From AC-32 sp036522595 (GTDB lineage Bacteria; Actinomycetota; Thermoleophilia; Gaiellales; Gaiellaceae), in NCBI GenBank assembly GCA_036522595.1, contig DATDFL010000288.1:11633-75632 (forward strand): DNA of 64,000 nucleotides, read 5' to 3'. A model generated the notes under the pieces. It had not been told where the DNA came from. It did not search any database and saw only the letters and a list, made by a program, of their open reading frames with translations. Each line of letters begins with the position of its first letter. The stretch's first letter is position 1. Positions 16,560 through 24,830 of the stretch are shown here, piece by piece. The translations under genes were made by a program, and so were the position numbers.

Positions 16560-17633
16560 GTGATCCAGGATCACATCCAGGAGCGCCTGGTGCGATTCCG
16601 CCTGCGGACGGTCCTGTCGATCCTGCTCACGATCATCGCCGTCGCGGTGGCCCTCGAGGTGATCTGGATCTCCCGGCACGTTCTCACATGGATCCTGATC
16701 TCGCTCTTCCTTGCTCTTGCGCTCAATCCGGCAGTCGAGTGGTTCATGCGGCATGGAGTCCGACGTCGCGGCTGGGCGACCGCGCTCACCTACTTCCTGA
16801 CGCTCGCGTTCTTCGTGGGGATCGGCTTCACGTTCGTGCCGACGCTCGTCGACCAGGTCAACGAGTTCGTCCACAAGCTCCCGGACTACGTCCACGACGT
16901 CACGCACGGCCGGGGGCGCCTCGGCTTCCTCGAGACGAAGTACCACCTCCAGGAGCGCGTCGAGAAGGCGGTCAAGACGGGCGGCGCGACGAAGGTGCTC
17001 GGGCTTTCCGGAGTTGCGATCTCGGTGGCGAAGGGCGTGATCACGATCGTGGTCGCGTCGGTCACGATCGCGTTCATGACGTTCTTCATGCTCCTCGAGG
17101 GCCCGACCTGGGCAGACCGCCTCTACGGCCTGGTGCCCCAGCGCTCTCAGCCCCGGTGGCGCGCCGTGGGGCGCGACATCTACCGCACCGTCGGCGGCTA
17201 CGTGACCGGCAACCTCCTGATCAGCCTGATTGCCGGCGGGCTGACGACGGTGGTGCTCCTCATCATGGGCGTGCCGTATGCGGTCGCGCTCGGGTTGATC
17301 GTCGCGATCCTCGATCTCATCCCGCTGGCCGGCGCGACGATCGCCGCGATCCTGATCGGGGTCGTCGCCTTCCTGCACTCGATCCCCGCCGGAATTGTGG
17401 TGGTCGTCTTCTTCGTCGTCTACCAGCAGGTCGAGAACCACCTCCTGCAGCCGGTCATCTACGGGCGGACGGTGCAGCTCTCGCCGCTAGCCGTGCTGGT
17501 CTCGATCCTGATCGGAGCGGAGCTCGCAGGCATCCTCGGGGCGCTGGCGGCGATTCCCGTCGCGGGCTCGATCCAGGTGCTGATCCTCGACTGGCGCAAG
17601 CACCGGCACGAGCGGCCGGAAGCAGCTCTTTAG
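16560..17633 (+). CDS. AI-2E family (PerM-like) transporter
   Basis: The 357-residue membrane protein starts at GTG 16560. It has two N-terminal helices, a soluble amphipathic segment (about 95-150, QVNEFVHKLPDYVHDV) and further hydrophobic helices, ending with the family C-terminal signature HLLQPVIYGRTVQLSPLAVLVS and LGALAAIPVAGSIQVL. Length and layout match the AI-2E/PerM exporter family. The transported substrate is not predictable; despite the name, most members are not autoinducer exporters. Confidence 0.92.
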   Translation: MIQDHIQERLVRFRLRTVLSILLTIIAVAVALEVIWISRHVLTWILISLFLALALNPAVEWFMRHGVRRRGWATALTYFLTLAFFVGIGFTFVPTLVDQVNEFVHKLPDYVHDVTHGRGRLGFLETKYHLQERVEKAVKTGGATKVLGLSGVAISVAKGVITIVVASVTIAFMTFFMLLEGPTWADRLYGLVPQRSQPRWRAVGRDIYRTVGGYVTGNLLISLIAGGLTTVVLLIMGVPYAVALGLIVAILDLIPLAGATIAAILIGVVAFLHSIPAGIVVVVFFVVYQQVENHLLQPVIYGRTVQLSPLAVLVSILIGAELAGILGALAAIPVAGSIQVLILDWRKHRHERPEAAL

Positions 17634-17663
17634 AAACCGAACGAACCTGCCGATGGCCTCTTC

Positions 17664-18197
17664 GTGCTCCGAGGGATTCGCATTGCCGCACTGGCCGGGA
17701 TCGTGGCCGTGCTGCTCGTCCCGGCCAACGGTTCCGCCGGCCGGAACAGCGGCGTCAAGCGCGTCAGCACCCTCGACTCGGCCCTTCTCGTCCAGGTGAA
17801 TTCCTTCCGCCTCGCGCACGGGCTTGCCCCGCTCCGCGTCTCGCCGTTCCTCGGCGCGGCCGCGCGAGCGCATTCGACCCAGATGGCCCGCCTCGGGTAC
17901 TTCAGCCACAACTCGGCGAACGGCAGCGCCTTCTCGAGCCGGATCGCCACGTACTACCCCGCCCGCGGCTACCGCAGCTGGACGGTCGGAGAGAACCTGC
18001 TCTGGGCCTCGCCGGACGTCGGCGCCGCCCGGGCGCTCAAGCTCTGGCTCGCGAGCCCGCCGCACCGCGCGAACCTCCTGAACCCGCGCTGGCGCGAGAT
18101 CGGCCTCGCCGCCGTTCACGCGAACCGCGCGCCCGGCGTCTACGGCAACAGCCCGACGACGATCGTCACCGCCGACTTCGGCGCCAGAACCCGCTAA
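17664..18197 (+). CDS. Secreted CAP/SCP-domain protein (second copy)
   Basis: The 177-residue protein starts at GTG 17664 with a signal peptide (LRGIRIAALAGIVAVLLVP). The CAP domain shows LLVQVNSFRLAHGLAPL, HSTQMARLGYFSHNS, GENLLWASPDVG and HRANLLNPRWREIGL. It shares the layout of the CAP protein at 2610-3083 but is longer, and the two are diverged paralogues. It follows the transporter gene by 30 bases. Confidence 0.9.
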   Translation: MLRGIRIAALAGIVAVLLVPANGSAGRNSGVKRVSTLDSALLVQVNSFRLAHGLAPLRVSPFLGAAARAHSTQMARLGYFSHNSANGSAFSSRIATYYPARGYRSWTVGENLLWASPDVGAARALKLWLASPPHRANLLNPRWREIGLAAVHANRAPGVYGNSPTTIVTADFGARTR

Positions 18198-18200
18198 TCA

Positions 18201-18247
18201 ACCGTTGAAAGTCCGGCCGCTTCCCGGCCATGATGACTTTCAACGGT
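18201..18247 (+). terminator. Long two-part hairpin after the CAP gene
   Basis: ACCGTTGAAAGTC at 18201-18213 is perfectly complementary to GACTTTCAACGGT at 18235-18247 (13 pairs), and the enclosed CGGCCGCTTCCCGGCC can form an inner hairpin. It starts three bases after the CAP stop codon and is followed by CTTTGG. Most likely a terminator, though the T-tract is weak. Confidence 0.6.
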
Positions 18248-18342
18248 CTTTGGCTCCTACCGGAGTAGCCGGTGTGAGCCGCAGCCGCGTATGTCGGCTG
18301 CGGCGCCGAGAGCAGGGCGAACCGGCGGTACCCTTTGATTGC

Positions 18343-18414
18343 GCGCCCGTAGCTCAGAGGAAGAGCGGCGGCCTTCTAAGCCGTTGGTCGGGGGTTCGAA
18401 TCCCTCCGGGCGCA
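18343..18414 (+). tRNA. tRNA-Arg (anticodon TCT)
   Basis: Acceptor GCGCCCG/CGGGCGC with discriminator A, anticodon stem GCGGC/GCCGT around CTTCTAA (anticodon TCT), T-loop TTCGAAT. CCA not encoded. TACCCT at 18329-18334 may be the -10 box. Confidence 0.97.
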
Positions 18415-18427
18415 TGGCGACCGAGCA

Positions 18428-18637
18428 TCAACGTGTCTGATGCTTCAAGATCTTGCGCGCCTCGGAAAGGTCGGTCTCGTCAACGATGATCTCCGTCGGC
18501 GATCCGGCGACCGGGTAGACGCTCGAGATCATCACGGTGTTCTGAGGAAAGGCCTTGATGCCGTGTTTCCTCAGCAGACCGCAGATGATCTGAGCCTCGG
18601 CTTCGCTCGAAACCGTCGTCAGCGTCGCAAGCCCCAC
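18428..18637 (-). CDS. DUF2007-type putative signal-transducing protein
   Basis: A 69-residue protein starting at GTG 18637. The pattern ATLTTVSSEAEAQIICGLLRKHGIKAF, a central strand, and a final VDETDLSEARKIL is that of the small ferredoxin-fold DUF2007 family (PII-like topology). No catalytic residues are known for the family. It is divergent from the small membrane-protein gene. Confidence 0.82.
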   Translation of the reverse strand: MGLATLTTVSSEAEAQIICGLLRKHGIKAFPQNTVMISSVYPVAGSPTEIIVDETDLSEARKILKHQTR

Positions 18638-18696
18638 TGCCTCGAGCGTACCGCCACCACGTGTTTGAATCGTCGCGGCTGGGAAGTACGGCGGCG

Positions 18697-18996
18697 ATGG
18701 GATTCGTTATCAGCCTGATCCTGATCGCCTTCGGGGCGATCCTGGCCTGGGCCGTCAACTCGAACGGCGGCACCGTCGACCCGCAGGTCGTCGGCGTGAT
18801 CCTGATGGTCATCGGGATCATCGTCTTCGCGCTCTCGATCGTGCTCTGGAACAGCTGGTGGGGCGCCGGCTTCTGGGGCGGCATGTACGACGAGGGTCCC
18901 GGTGCACCGGCGGTGCGCAGGCGCGTCTATCGGCCGTACACGAGGCGCCGCACGACGACGTACGTCGAGGACGAGCCCCCGCCGCCGGGGCCGTAG
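18697..18996 (+). CDS. DUF6458-like small membrane protein
   Basis: I take ATG 18697 as the start (MGFVISLILIAFGAILAWAV); an in-frame GTG at 18661 would add 12 residues with no family support. The 99-residue product has two transmembrane helices separated by NSNGGTVDPQVVG, then a Gly/Trp-rich turn and a basic, Tyr-rich cytoplasmic tail ending in acidic and proline residues. The helix-loop-helix matches the actinobacterial DUF6458 layout. Function unknown. Confidence 0.78.
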   Translation: MGFVISLILIAFGAILAWAVNSNGGTVDPQVVGVILMVIGIIVFALSIVLWNSWWGAGFWGGMYDEGPGAPAVRRRVYRPYTRRRTTTYVEDEPPPPGP

Positions 18997-19027
18997 GACA
19001 AGGAACCGAGAGAAGGAGGGGTTTCCT

Positions 19028-19609
19028 GTGGCGAACAAGCTGCAAGGCAAGCGCGTGGCGTTTCTCGCCACCGACATGGTGGAGCAGGTGGAGCTGACCG
19101 AGCCCTGGCAGGCGGTCAAGGACGAGGGCGCGGAGGTCGAGCTGATCTCGCTCGAGGAGGGTGAGATCCAGGGCTTCAACCACTACGACAAGGCCGACAC
19201 GTTCAAGGTCGACCGCACCGTCGAGGAGGCGCGGGCCGACGACTACGACGCCCTCGTGATCCCGGGCGGCGTCGGCAACCCCGACACGATGCGGGCGAAC
19301 GAGAACGCCGTTCAGTTCGTGCGCGACTTCTTCCAGCAGGGCAAGCCCGTCGGCGTGATCTGCCACGGGCCGTGGATGCTCGTCGAAGCGGGCGTCGTGC
19401 GCGACCGCAAGGTGACGTCGTGGCCGGGCATTCAGACCGACATCCGCAACGCGGGCGGCAACTGGGTCGACGAGGAGGTCGTCGTCGACCAGGGTCTCGT
19501 CACCAGCCGCAAGCCGGACGACCTGCCGGCGTTCAACGCGAAGATCGTCGAGGAGTTCTGCGAGGGGCGGCACGAGGAGCAGGCCGCCTCGGTGCAAGCC
19601 GACCGATGA
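19028..19609 (+). CDS. DJ-1/PfpI family protein
   Basis: The 193-residue protein starts at GTG 19028, preceded by GAAGGAGGGG. The nucleophile-elbow Cys112 is followed by His113 in GVICHGPWML, and DALVIPGGVGNPD supplies the conserved Glu/Gly loop region. This arrangement is typical of PfpI-type proteins annotated as proteases or as glyoxalase/deglycase enzymes in stress response. It lies 51 bases upstream of the DUF899 gene. Confidence 0.92.
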   Translation: MANKLQGKRVAFLATDMVEQVELTEPWQAVKDEGAEVELISLEEGEIQGFNHYDKADTFKVDRTVEEARADDYDALVIPGGVGNPDTMRANENAVQFVRDFFQQGKPVGVICHGPWMLVEAGVVRDRKVTSWPGIQTDIRNAGGNWVDEEVVVDQGLVTSRKPDDLPAFNAKIVEEFCEGRHEEQAASVQADR

Positions 19610-19660
19610 GCCCGCCGGTCGGCCGGCGTCTATCTTCTGGATCGACAGAAGGAGGAAGAG

Positions 19661-20398
19661 ATGCCGGAGCACAAGACCGGAACGCGCGCTGAGTGGCAGG
19701 CCGCCCGGGACGAGCTCGCGAAGCTCGAGGGCGAGCAGGCGCAGCTGAACGAGAAGGTCACCCAGAAGCGGCGCGAGCTGCCCTGGGTGCCCGTCGAGAA
19801 GGAGTACGAGCTCGACACCGAGGACGGCAAAAAGACCCTCGCGGAGCTCTTCGACGGTCGCTCGCAGCTCCTCGCCTACAACGTGATGTTCGGGCCCGAC
19901 TACGAGAACGGGGCCTGTCCGGGCTGCACGAGCCTCGCCGACGAGCTGAGCGGCGGGCTCGTCCATCTGAACCACCGTGACGTGACCCTGATCTGCTTCT
20001 CGCGGGCGCCGATCGAGCGCCTCGCTGCCTACAAGAAGCGGATGGGCTGGGAGTTCCCCTACGTCTCGACCTACAACAGCGATTTCCCCTTCGACTTCGG
20101 GCTCGCGCTGACGGAAGAGCAGGCGCAGGAAGTTCCCGAGGTGAAGGAGATGATCGAGAATCCGCCGGAGTTCCTCGAGGAGTGGTCGAAGCAAGTCGGC
20201 GCGGAGCTCAAAGACGGGCTGCGGGAAGCTCCGAGCTGGATCGCGTTCGCCCGGGAGAACGGAACCGTCTACCACACGTACACGGTGATGGCACCCGACC
20301 CGTTCGTCGCGCCGTACTTCAGCTTTCTGCTCGAACGTACCCCGATCGCCCCGCCCGAAGAGCCCCGAGCCTGGCGCAAGGACGAGTACCCGGACTAA
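19661..20398 (+). CDS. DUF899 thioredoxin-like protein
   Basis: The 245-residue protein starts at ATG 19661 after GAAGGAGGAAG. It has an N-terminal coiled coil (about 10-45), then ELPWVPVEKEYELDTEDG, which is characteristic of DUF899, and a thioredoxin-like domain with C86-P-G-C89. The C-terminus ends with WRKDEYPD, also typical. Family members are predicted thioredoxin-fold proteins without an assigned reaction. Placement after a PfpI gene suggests an oxidative or carbonyl-stress pair (inference). Confidence 0.9.
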   Translation: MPEHKTGTRAEWQAARDELAKLEGEQAQLNEKVTQKRRELPWVPVEKEYELDTEDGKKTLAELFDGRSQLLAYNVMFGPDYENGACPGCTSLADELSGGLVHLNHRDVTLICFSRAPIERLAAYKKRMGWEFPYVSTYNSDFPFDFGLALTEEQAQEVPEVKEMIENPPEFLEEWSKQVGAELKDGLREAPSWIAFARENGTVYHTYTVMAPDPFVAPYFSFLLERTPIAPPEEPRAWRKDEYPD

Positions 20399-20424
20399 CT
20401 GCTCGCGACTAGATCCAAGGACGT

Positions 20425-20453
20425 GCGCGAGGGCGGCGGTGCCGCCCTCGCGC
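20425..20453. terminator. Bidirectional hairpin between convergent genes
   Basis: GCGCGAGGGCGGC at 20425-20437 is perfectly complementary to GCCGCCCTCGCGC at 20441-20453 with a GGT loop: a 13-pair, almost pure GC stem between two convergent genes. There is no T-tract on either strand, as is common in high-GC genomes. Confidence 0.65.
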
Positions 20454-20464
20454 GTGAAACGGCG

Positions 20465-20983
20465 TTACTGGTGCTTGACCTTGCCCGAGACGCACTTGCC
20501 GAACGCGTTCGACTTGTTCTTGTTCGTCCCGTAGTGGTCCTTGAAAGCGGCCGGGTCGGCCTGACGCTCGGCCCAGCACTGCTTGGCGGCGTTCTCGGTC
20601 GCCTGCTGCTGCGCGTGCGATGCGGCCTTGGCCTTCTGGGACACGCACCTGCCGAACGCATTGGCGTGGTTTTTGCCCGTGCCGTACTGGGCCGCGAAGG
20701 CGGCCGGATCGGCGGAGCGCTCGGCGCGACACTGCGAGGCCGCATTCGAGCGATTCTGCTCATTCTGCTGCGCGAGCTTCGAGACGCACTTGCCGAAGGC
20801 GTTCGAGCGGTTTGCGTTCGTGCCGTAGAGCAGCTTGAACGACGGGGTGCCCATCGCCGTGCGCTCGGCGCGGCACTGAGTCATCGCGGCGGCATGGTCG
20901 GCCGCGCTGGGCTGCGATTTCGCCGCCGCCCAAGCCGGAACGGCCAGTGCGACAACGAGGGGGATAAAGATGAGTTTCCGCAT
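20465..20983 (-). CDS. Secreted protein with three Cys-containing CRAER...NAFGKCV repeats
   Basis: I place the start at ATG 20983 (MRKLIFIPLVVALAVPAWAAAK), which has a clear signal peptide and AAAGGAG upstream; a longer in-frame extension runs over a tRNA gene and is rejected. The mature protein has three repeats of about 33-50 residues, each QC(R/W)AER ... F ... YGT(N/G)-N ... NAFG(K/R)CVS, with two Cys each that could form intra-repeat disulfides. Linkers are Gln/Ala/Ser-rich. I know of no assigned function. Confidence 0.85.
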   Translation of the reverse strand: MRKLIFIPLVVALAVPAWAAAKSQPSAADHAAAMTQCRAERTAMGTPSFKLLYGTNANRSNAFGKCVSKLAQQNEQNRSNAASQCRAERSADPAAFAAQYGTGKNHANAFGRCVSQKAKAASHAQQQATENAAKQCWAERQADPAAFKDHYGTNKNKSNAFGKCVSGKVKHQ

Positions 20984-21049
20984 GGAGGGTCTCCTTTTGG
21001 GGTGTCCTCCAAAGGAACCCGCCGGGCGCTGATTCCTGCGGTGTGCAGG

Positions 21050-21082
21050 AAAAACCCCTCGTTCGAGTTCTCTCGCCCGGGG
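21050..21082 (-). terminator. Terminator candidate of the minus-strand tRNA-Arg
   Basis: Read on the minus strand, CCCC at 21082-21079 pairs with GGGG at 21058-21055, enclosing an inner CGAG/CTCG hairpin, and is followed by TTTTT (AAAAA at 21050-21054 on the plus strand). Confidence 0.5.
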
Positions 21083-21090
21083 CTTATCGA

Positions 21091-21162
21091 TGGCCCCGGG
21101 AGGAGTCGAACCTCCGCACACGGATTCGAAGTCCGTCGCTCTATCCACTGAGCTACGGGGCC
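21091..21162 (-). tRNA. tRNA-Arg (anticodon TCG)
   Basis: On the minus strand: acceptor GGCCCCG/CGGGGCC with discriminator A, anticodon stem ACGGA/TCCGT around CTTCGAA (anticodon TCG) and T-loop TTCGACT. CCA not encoded. Confidence 0.96.
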
Positions 21163-21211
21163 GGCCGAGACCAGTTTGCCACGCGAGGCGAGCTATCCTG
21201 TCTCCGCTCGC

Positions 21212-21285
21212 GGTGGCGGTAGCTCAGTTGGTAGAGCCCCGGGTTGTGGTCCCGGTGGTCGGGGGTTCGAGTCCCCTCCGCCACC
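21212..21285 (+). tRNA. tRNA-His (anticodon GTG)
   Basis: Acceptor GTGGCGG/CCGCCAC (21213-21219/21278-21284) with the diagnostic extra G-1 (21212) opposite C73 (21285), anticodon stem CCGGG/CCCGG around TTGTGGT (anticodon GTG), T-loop TTCGAGT. TATCCT at 21194-21199 is a likely -10 box. Confidence 0.97.
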
Positions 21286-21294
21286 CTCGCGGCG

Positions 21295-21501
21295 CTAGGC
21301 GGCGCTGAGGTCAGCAGGCAAGTAGCGCCTGATCAAGGCGTCAACGAGATCCTGCTGCCGCTGGACCAGCTCGACCCGGTTCCGCTCGAGCGCGTCGCGC
21401 TCCGCACCGACGGTGCGAAGGGTCTGGCGCTCGTAGACCAGCCCGCGAATGTCCTCCGCGAGCGACTCGACCGTTGGGAGATGAATGACTTCAGCAGACA
21501 T
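21295..21501 (-). CDS. Small coiled-coil-like hypothetical protein
   Basis: A 68-residue protein from ATG 21501. It is mostly predicted helix with heptad-like spacing (LAEDIRGLVYERQTLRTVG, LERNRVELVQRQQDLVDAL). No family recognised and no strong ribosome binding site. It lies between tRNA-His and a tiny acidic gene. Codon use is like its neighbours. Confidence 0.6.
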   Translation of the reverse strand: MSAEVIHLPTVESLAEDIRGLVYERQTLRTVGAERDALERNRVELVQRQQDLVDALIRRYLPADLSAA

Positions 21502-21576
21502 CGACGAGATAGACGCGCTCGCCGAGGGATGGTTAGAGACAACTTCGCAAAGTTTTTGTGAAGCTTGTCCGGCGCT

Positions 21577-21726
21577 CTAGCTGTCTTCGTCGTCGCGTTC
21601 CGGGAGCCGTTCCTTGACGTCCTCGGCGAGCTCGCGGCGCTCGGCCGATTCCTGCTCGTTGAGCTCCTCGTACTTCGTCTGGTCGGACTCCTGGCTCTCG
21701 CGCTCGCGTTCGGCTGGATTGCTCAT
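21577..21726 (-). CDS. Tiny acidic hypothetical protein
   Basis: From ATG 21726, preceded by GAGGG, the 49-residue product is extremely hydrophilic (SNPAERERESQESDQ, ERRELAEDVKERLPE) and probably disordered or helical. A longer in-frame extension would run across tRNA-Leu and is rejected. Function unknown. Confidence 0.55.
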   Translation of the reverse strand: MSNPAERERESQESDQTKYEELNEQESAERRELAEDVKERLPERDDEDS

Positions 21727-21761
21727 GGCACCCTCGTTCTCGGATCTATCCTTCTCGAAAC

Positions 21762-21847
21762 GCGGGCGTGGCGGAACTGGCATACGCGATGGGTTTAGGT
21801 CCCATTGGAGCGCAAGCTCCTTGGAGGTTCGAGTCCTCTCGCCCGCA
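21762..21847 (+). tRNA. tRNA-Leu (anticodon TAG)
   Basis: A class II tRNA: acceptor GCGGGCG/CGCCCGC, discriminator A, anticodon stem ATGGG/CCCAT around TTTAGGT (anticodon TAG), a long variable arm (TGGAGCGCAAGCTCC) and T-loop TTCGAGT. CCA not encoded. TATCCT at 21747-21752 is a likely -10 box. The next gene starts three bases after the tRNA ends. Confidence 0.97.
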
Positions 21848-21850
21848 TCG

Positions 21851-22786
21851 ATGATCGCGCACTGGGACGAGGTCGAGAGCAACCGCCGCGAGAAGGGGCC
21901 GATGGCTGCAACCTGGCAGCGGCTCGGGGACGCGGCGGGCGCCACCGGTTTCGGGCTGAACCGTGTCCGGGTCGAGCCAGGGCGGCTGCCGACGCCGCCG
22001 CACTCGCACGGGCTCTCCGAGGAGATCTACTTCGTCCTCAACGGCTCCGGGCTGCTCTGGCAGGACGAGCAGGTCTGCGAGGTTCGGGCCGGGGACACGA
22101 TCGTCCAGACGGCCGACCACTACGAGCACACGTTCAAGGGCGGGCCCGACGGGCTCGACTATCTCGTCTTCGGCACGCGGCATCCGGTCGAGTACGGCTG
22201 GCTGCCCCGGTCGCGCGCGATCCGGCTGAGCTACCCCTGGGTCGAAGGACGCGCGGACGATCCGTGGGACGTCGAGGCGATGGTCGGCGACCTCGAGTTC
22301 GGCGAGCCGGGCGAGCGGCCGGCCAACGTCGTCGCACTCGAAGACGTTCCGTTCGACGAGTACGGCGACCGGGCTCTCGGCGCGGCCGCCGGTTCCGAGG
22401 CGAGCGGGCTGAACTGGATCCCGCGCGAAGAGGGAAAGCGTGGCTGCCCGCCTCACTGCCACTCGGCCGAGACGGAAGGGTTCGTCGTGCTCGAGGGGGG
22501 CGGCACGCTCGAGCTCCTGCCGGCGAACGTGGCGGCGGCGCGGGGCGGGAAACGCGAGGAGCACGAGCTGCGGACAGGCAGCGTCTTCGCGCGGGCGCCG
22601 GGCTCCCGGATCGCCCACTCGATCATCGCGGGCTCGGAAGGGATCACCTACCTTGCCTACGGCACACGCGAGCCGAACGACATCGCGTACTACCCGCGCT
22701 CGAACAAGGTCTACTTCCGCGGCGTCGGCCTGATGACCCGGCTGGAGCACCTCCCGTACGAGGACGGCGAGCCCGACGATTGGTAG
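21851..22786 (+). CDS. Bicupin-domain protein
   Basis: The 311-residue protein has two cupin barrels. The first carries PPHSHGLSEEIYFVLNGSG and the HYEHTF strand; the second carries PPHCHSAETEGFVVLEGGG and IAHSI, so both look able to bind metal. The start at ATG 21851 keeps the N-terminus HWDEVESN, which I believe is conserved in this group; ATG 21902, with GAAGGGG upstream, is an alternative. With the first start the gene begins three bases after tRNA-Leu and has no ribosome binding site of its own. Substrate unknown. Confidence 0.85.
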   Translation: MIAHWDEVESNRREKGPMAATWQRLGDAAGATGFGLNRVRVEPGRLPTPPHSHGLSEEIYFVLNGSGLLWQDEQVCEVRAGDTIVQTADHYEHTFKGGPDGLDYLVFGTRHPVEYGWLPRSRAIRLSYPWVEGRADDPWDVEAMVGDLEFGEPGERPANVVALEDVPFDEYGDRALGAAAGSEASGLNWIPREEGKRGCPPHCHSAETEGFVVLEGGGTLELLPANVAAARGGKREEHELRTGSVFARAPGSRIAHSIIAGSEGITYLAYGTREPNDIAYYPRSNKVYFRGVGLMTRLEHLPYEDGEPDDW

Positions 22787-22832
22787 CCCCGAGCCCGGCA
22801 GCCCCAATCGCTTTGCTTGAATGGGCCGGGCG

Positions 22833-24185
22833 ATGGCGACGCAGGTCGAGGAGCTTTCGGACAATCGGGTTCGGCTGACGGTCGAGGTCCCCCAGGCCGA
22901 CCTTCAGCACGCGCTGGAGCATGCCTTTTCCGACCTCGCGCGCTCGGTCAAGGTTCCCGGGTTCCGGAAGGGCAAGGTGCCGACGCAGGTGCTCGAAGCG
23001 CGGATCGGCAAAGAGCGGATCTTCAGCGAGGCGGTCGAGAGCCACATCGGCGGCTGGTTCCTGAACGCCGCCGCGAGCACGCGCATCCGGCCGGTTGCGG
23101 CGCCCGAGTACGACTACGACCTACCCGAGTCCGACGACCAGCAATTCAGCTTCACAGCGACCGTCTCCGTTCAGCCGAAGCCCGAGCCGGCCGACTGGAC
23201 GAAGCTCGAGGTCGGCTACGCGGAGCCGGAGATCCCGGCCGAGGTCGTCGACGGGGAGCTCGAGGAGCTGCGCTCGTCCGTCGCCGAGCTCGCCCCTGTC
23301 GAGGACCGTCCCGCCCGGACCGGGGACGTGGTCGTGATCGACGTCCTCAACCCGGACGGCGAGGGCCAGCGCGACCTGGTGGTCGAGCTCGGAGCCGGTC
23401 GTCTCGTCGAGGAGCTCGAGCGCGCGCTCATCGGAACTTCGCCCGGTGAGGCGAAGGAGGTCGACCTCCCGCAGCCCGACGGCTCGTCGATCGCGGCGAG
23501 CATCGCGCTCAAGGAGCTGAAGGAGAAGGTGCTGCCCCCGCTCGACGACGAGCTGGCGCGCGCCGCGAGCGAATTCGACACGCTCGAGGAACTGCGCGGG
23601 GACATCGAGCAGCGCATCCGTGACGTGCTCGAGGAGGAGGCCGAGACCGCCTTCCGGGCGGACGCCGTGGACTCGCTGGTGCGGGAGAGCGGCGTCGAGG
23701 CCGCGGGGCCGCTCGTCGAGGCGCGGACTCGCGAGCTTCTGAACGCGCTCGTCCGCTCGCTCGAGCGGCGCGGGATCAGCGCCGACGCCTACCTCCAGCT
23801 GACCGGGCAGACCGGCGACCAGCTCGTGGAGCAGATTCGCACCGAGGCGCAGCTCTCGGTCGGACGTGAGCTCGTGCTCGAGGCCGTCGCCGACAAGCTC
23901 GAGCTCGACGTGGACGACGCCGAGATCGAGGAGCTGATCCGCGAGCAGGCCGAGACGCACGGCGACGACGCCGACGAGGCCATCGCGCGGGTCTTCGAGA
24001 GCGACGGCGTCGAGACGCTGCGCGCCGACCTCCGCCTGCGCAAGGCACTCGACCGCGTGGCCGCCGAGGCGCAGCGCGTCCCCGCAGAGGTCGCGCGTGC
24101 GCGCGAGAGCATTTGGACCCCCGACAAGGAATCCCAACCGACCGAGACGAAACTGTGGACCCCCGGCAGCAAGGAGCCAGCATGA
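22833..24185 (+). CDS. tig: Trigger factor, ribosome-associated chaperone and prolyl isomerase
   Basis: The 450-residue protein (ATG 22833; ATG 22821 is in frame and possible) has the N-terminal ribosome-binding domain with the signature VPGFRKGKVP, a PPIase-like middle domain (about 150-235, RTGDVVVIDV) and a long helical C-terminal substrate-binding domain. It carries an extra C-terminal tail ending WTPGSKEPA. Its TGA overlaps the ATG of clpP, and with clpX downstream this is the usual tig-clpP-clpX order. Confidence 0.95.
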   Translation: MATQVEELSDNRVRLTVEVPQADLQHALEHAFSDLARSVKVPGFRKGKVPTQVLEARIGKERIFSEAVESHIGGWFLNAAASTRIRPVAAPEYDYDLPESDDQQFSFTATVSVQPKPEPADWTKLEVGYAEPEIPAEVVDGELEELRSSVAELAPVEDRPARTGDVVVIDVLNPDGEGQRDLVVELGAGRLVEELERALIGTSPGEAKEVDLPQPDGSSIAASIALKELKEKVLPPLDDELARAASEFDTLEELRGDIEQRIRDVLEEEAETAFRADAVDSLVRESGVEAAGPLVEARTRELLNALVRSLERRGISADAYLQLTGQTGDQLVEQIRTEAQLSVGRELVLEAVADKLELDVDDAEIEELIREQAETHGDDADEAIARVFESDGVETLRADLRLRKALDRVAAEAQRVPAEVARARESIWTPDKESQPTETKLWTPGSKEPA

Positions 24186-24793
24186 GCCCGTTGATCCCGA
24201 TGGTGATCGAGCAGACCTCGCGCGGCGAGCGCGCGTTCGACATCTACTCGCGACTCTTGAACGAGCGCATCATCTTTCTCGGCACGCCCGTCGACGACCA
24301 GATCGCCAACCTGATCATCGCCCAGCTTCTCCACCTCGAGTCCGAGGACCCGGACAAGGACGTCAGCATCTACATCAACTCGCCGGGCGGCTCCGTGTAC
24401 CACGGGCTCGCGATCTACGACACGATGCAGTTCATCAAGCCCGACGTGCAGACCATCTGTGTCGGCACCGCGATGTCGATGGGCGCGCTCCTTCTTGCCG
24501 GCGGCGCGAAAGGAAAGCGGATGGCGCTGCCGAACGCCAAGATCCTCATCCACCAGGTTTGGGGCGGCTTCCAGGGGCAGGCGACCGATATCGAGATCCA
24601 CGCCCGAGAGACGATCGCCCTCAAGCGCCGACTCGAGGAGATCATGAGCGAGCACACCGGCCAGAACATGGACAAGGTCAGCAAGGACATGGAGCGCGAC
24701 TACTTCATGACGCCGCAAGAGGCCCAGGAGTACGGCATCATCGACAACGTCATCATTCACCGCGACAGTTCGAAGGACGGGGCGAAAGCCTAG
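24182..24793 (+). CDS. clpP: ATP-dependent Clp protease proteolytic subunit
   Basis: The start at ATG 24182 overlaps the trigger-factor stop (ATGA) and has AAGGAG upstream. The 203-residue serine peptidase has the full triad: Ser99 in GTAMSMGA, His124 in ILIHQVWGG and Asp173 in MERDYFMTP. The N-terminus is short, as in ClpP subunits with little propeptide. It assembles as tetradecamers docked to ClpX, encoded 38 bases downstream. Actinobacteria often have two clpP genes; only one is in this window. Confidence 0.97.
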   Translation: MSPLIPMVIEQTSRGERAFDIYSRLLNERIIFLGTPVDDQIANLIIAQLLHLESEDPDKDVSIYINSPGGSVYHGLAIYDTMQFIKPDVQTICVGTAMSMGALLLAGGAKGKRMALPNAKILIHQVWGGFQGQATDIEIHARETIALKRRLEEIMSEHTGQNMDKVSKDMERDYFMTPQEAQEYGIIDNVIIHRDSSKDGAKA

Positions 24794-24830
24794 CCTGGCA
24801 AGTAGGCCGATTCCGAGGTAAAAGAAGACA

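Noticed and set aside
16000..22000. tRNA-rich stretch considered as an integrated element or prophage
   Set aside because: There is no integrase, no direct repeat of a tRNA 3' end and no phage gene; neighbouring genes have ordinary composition.
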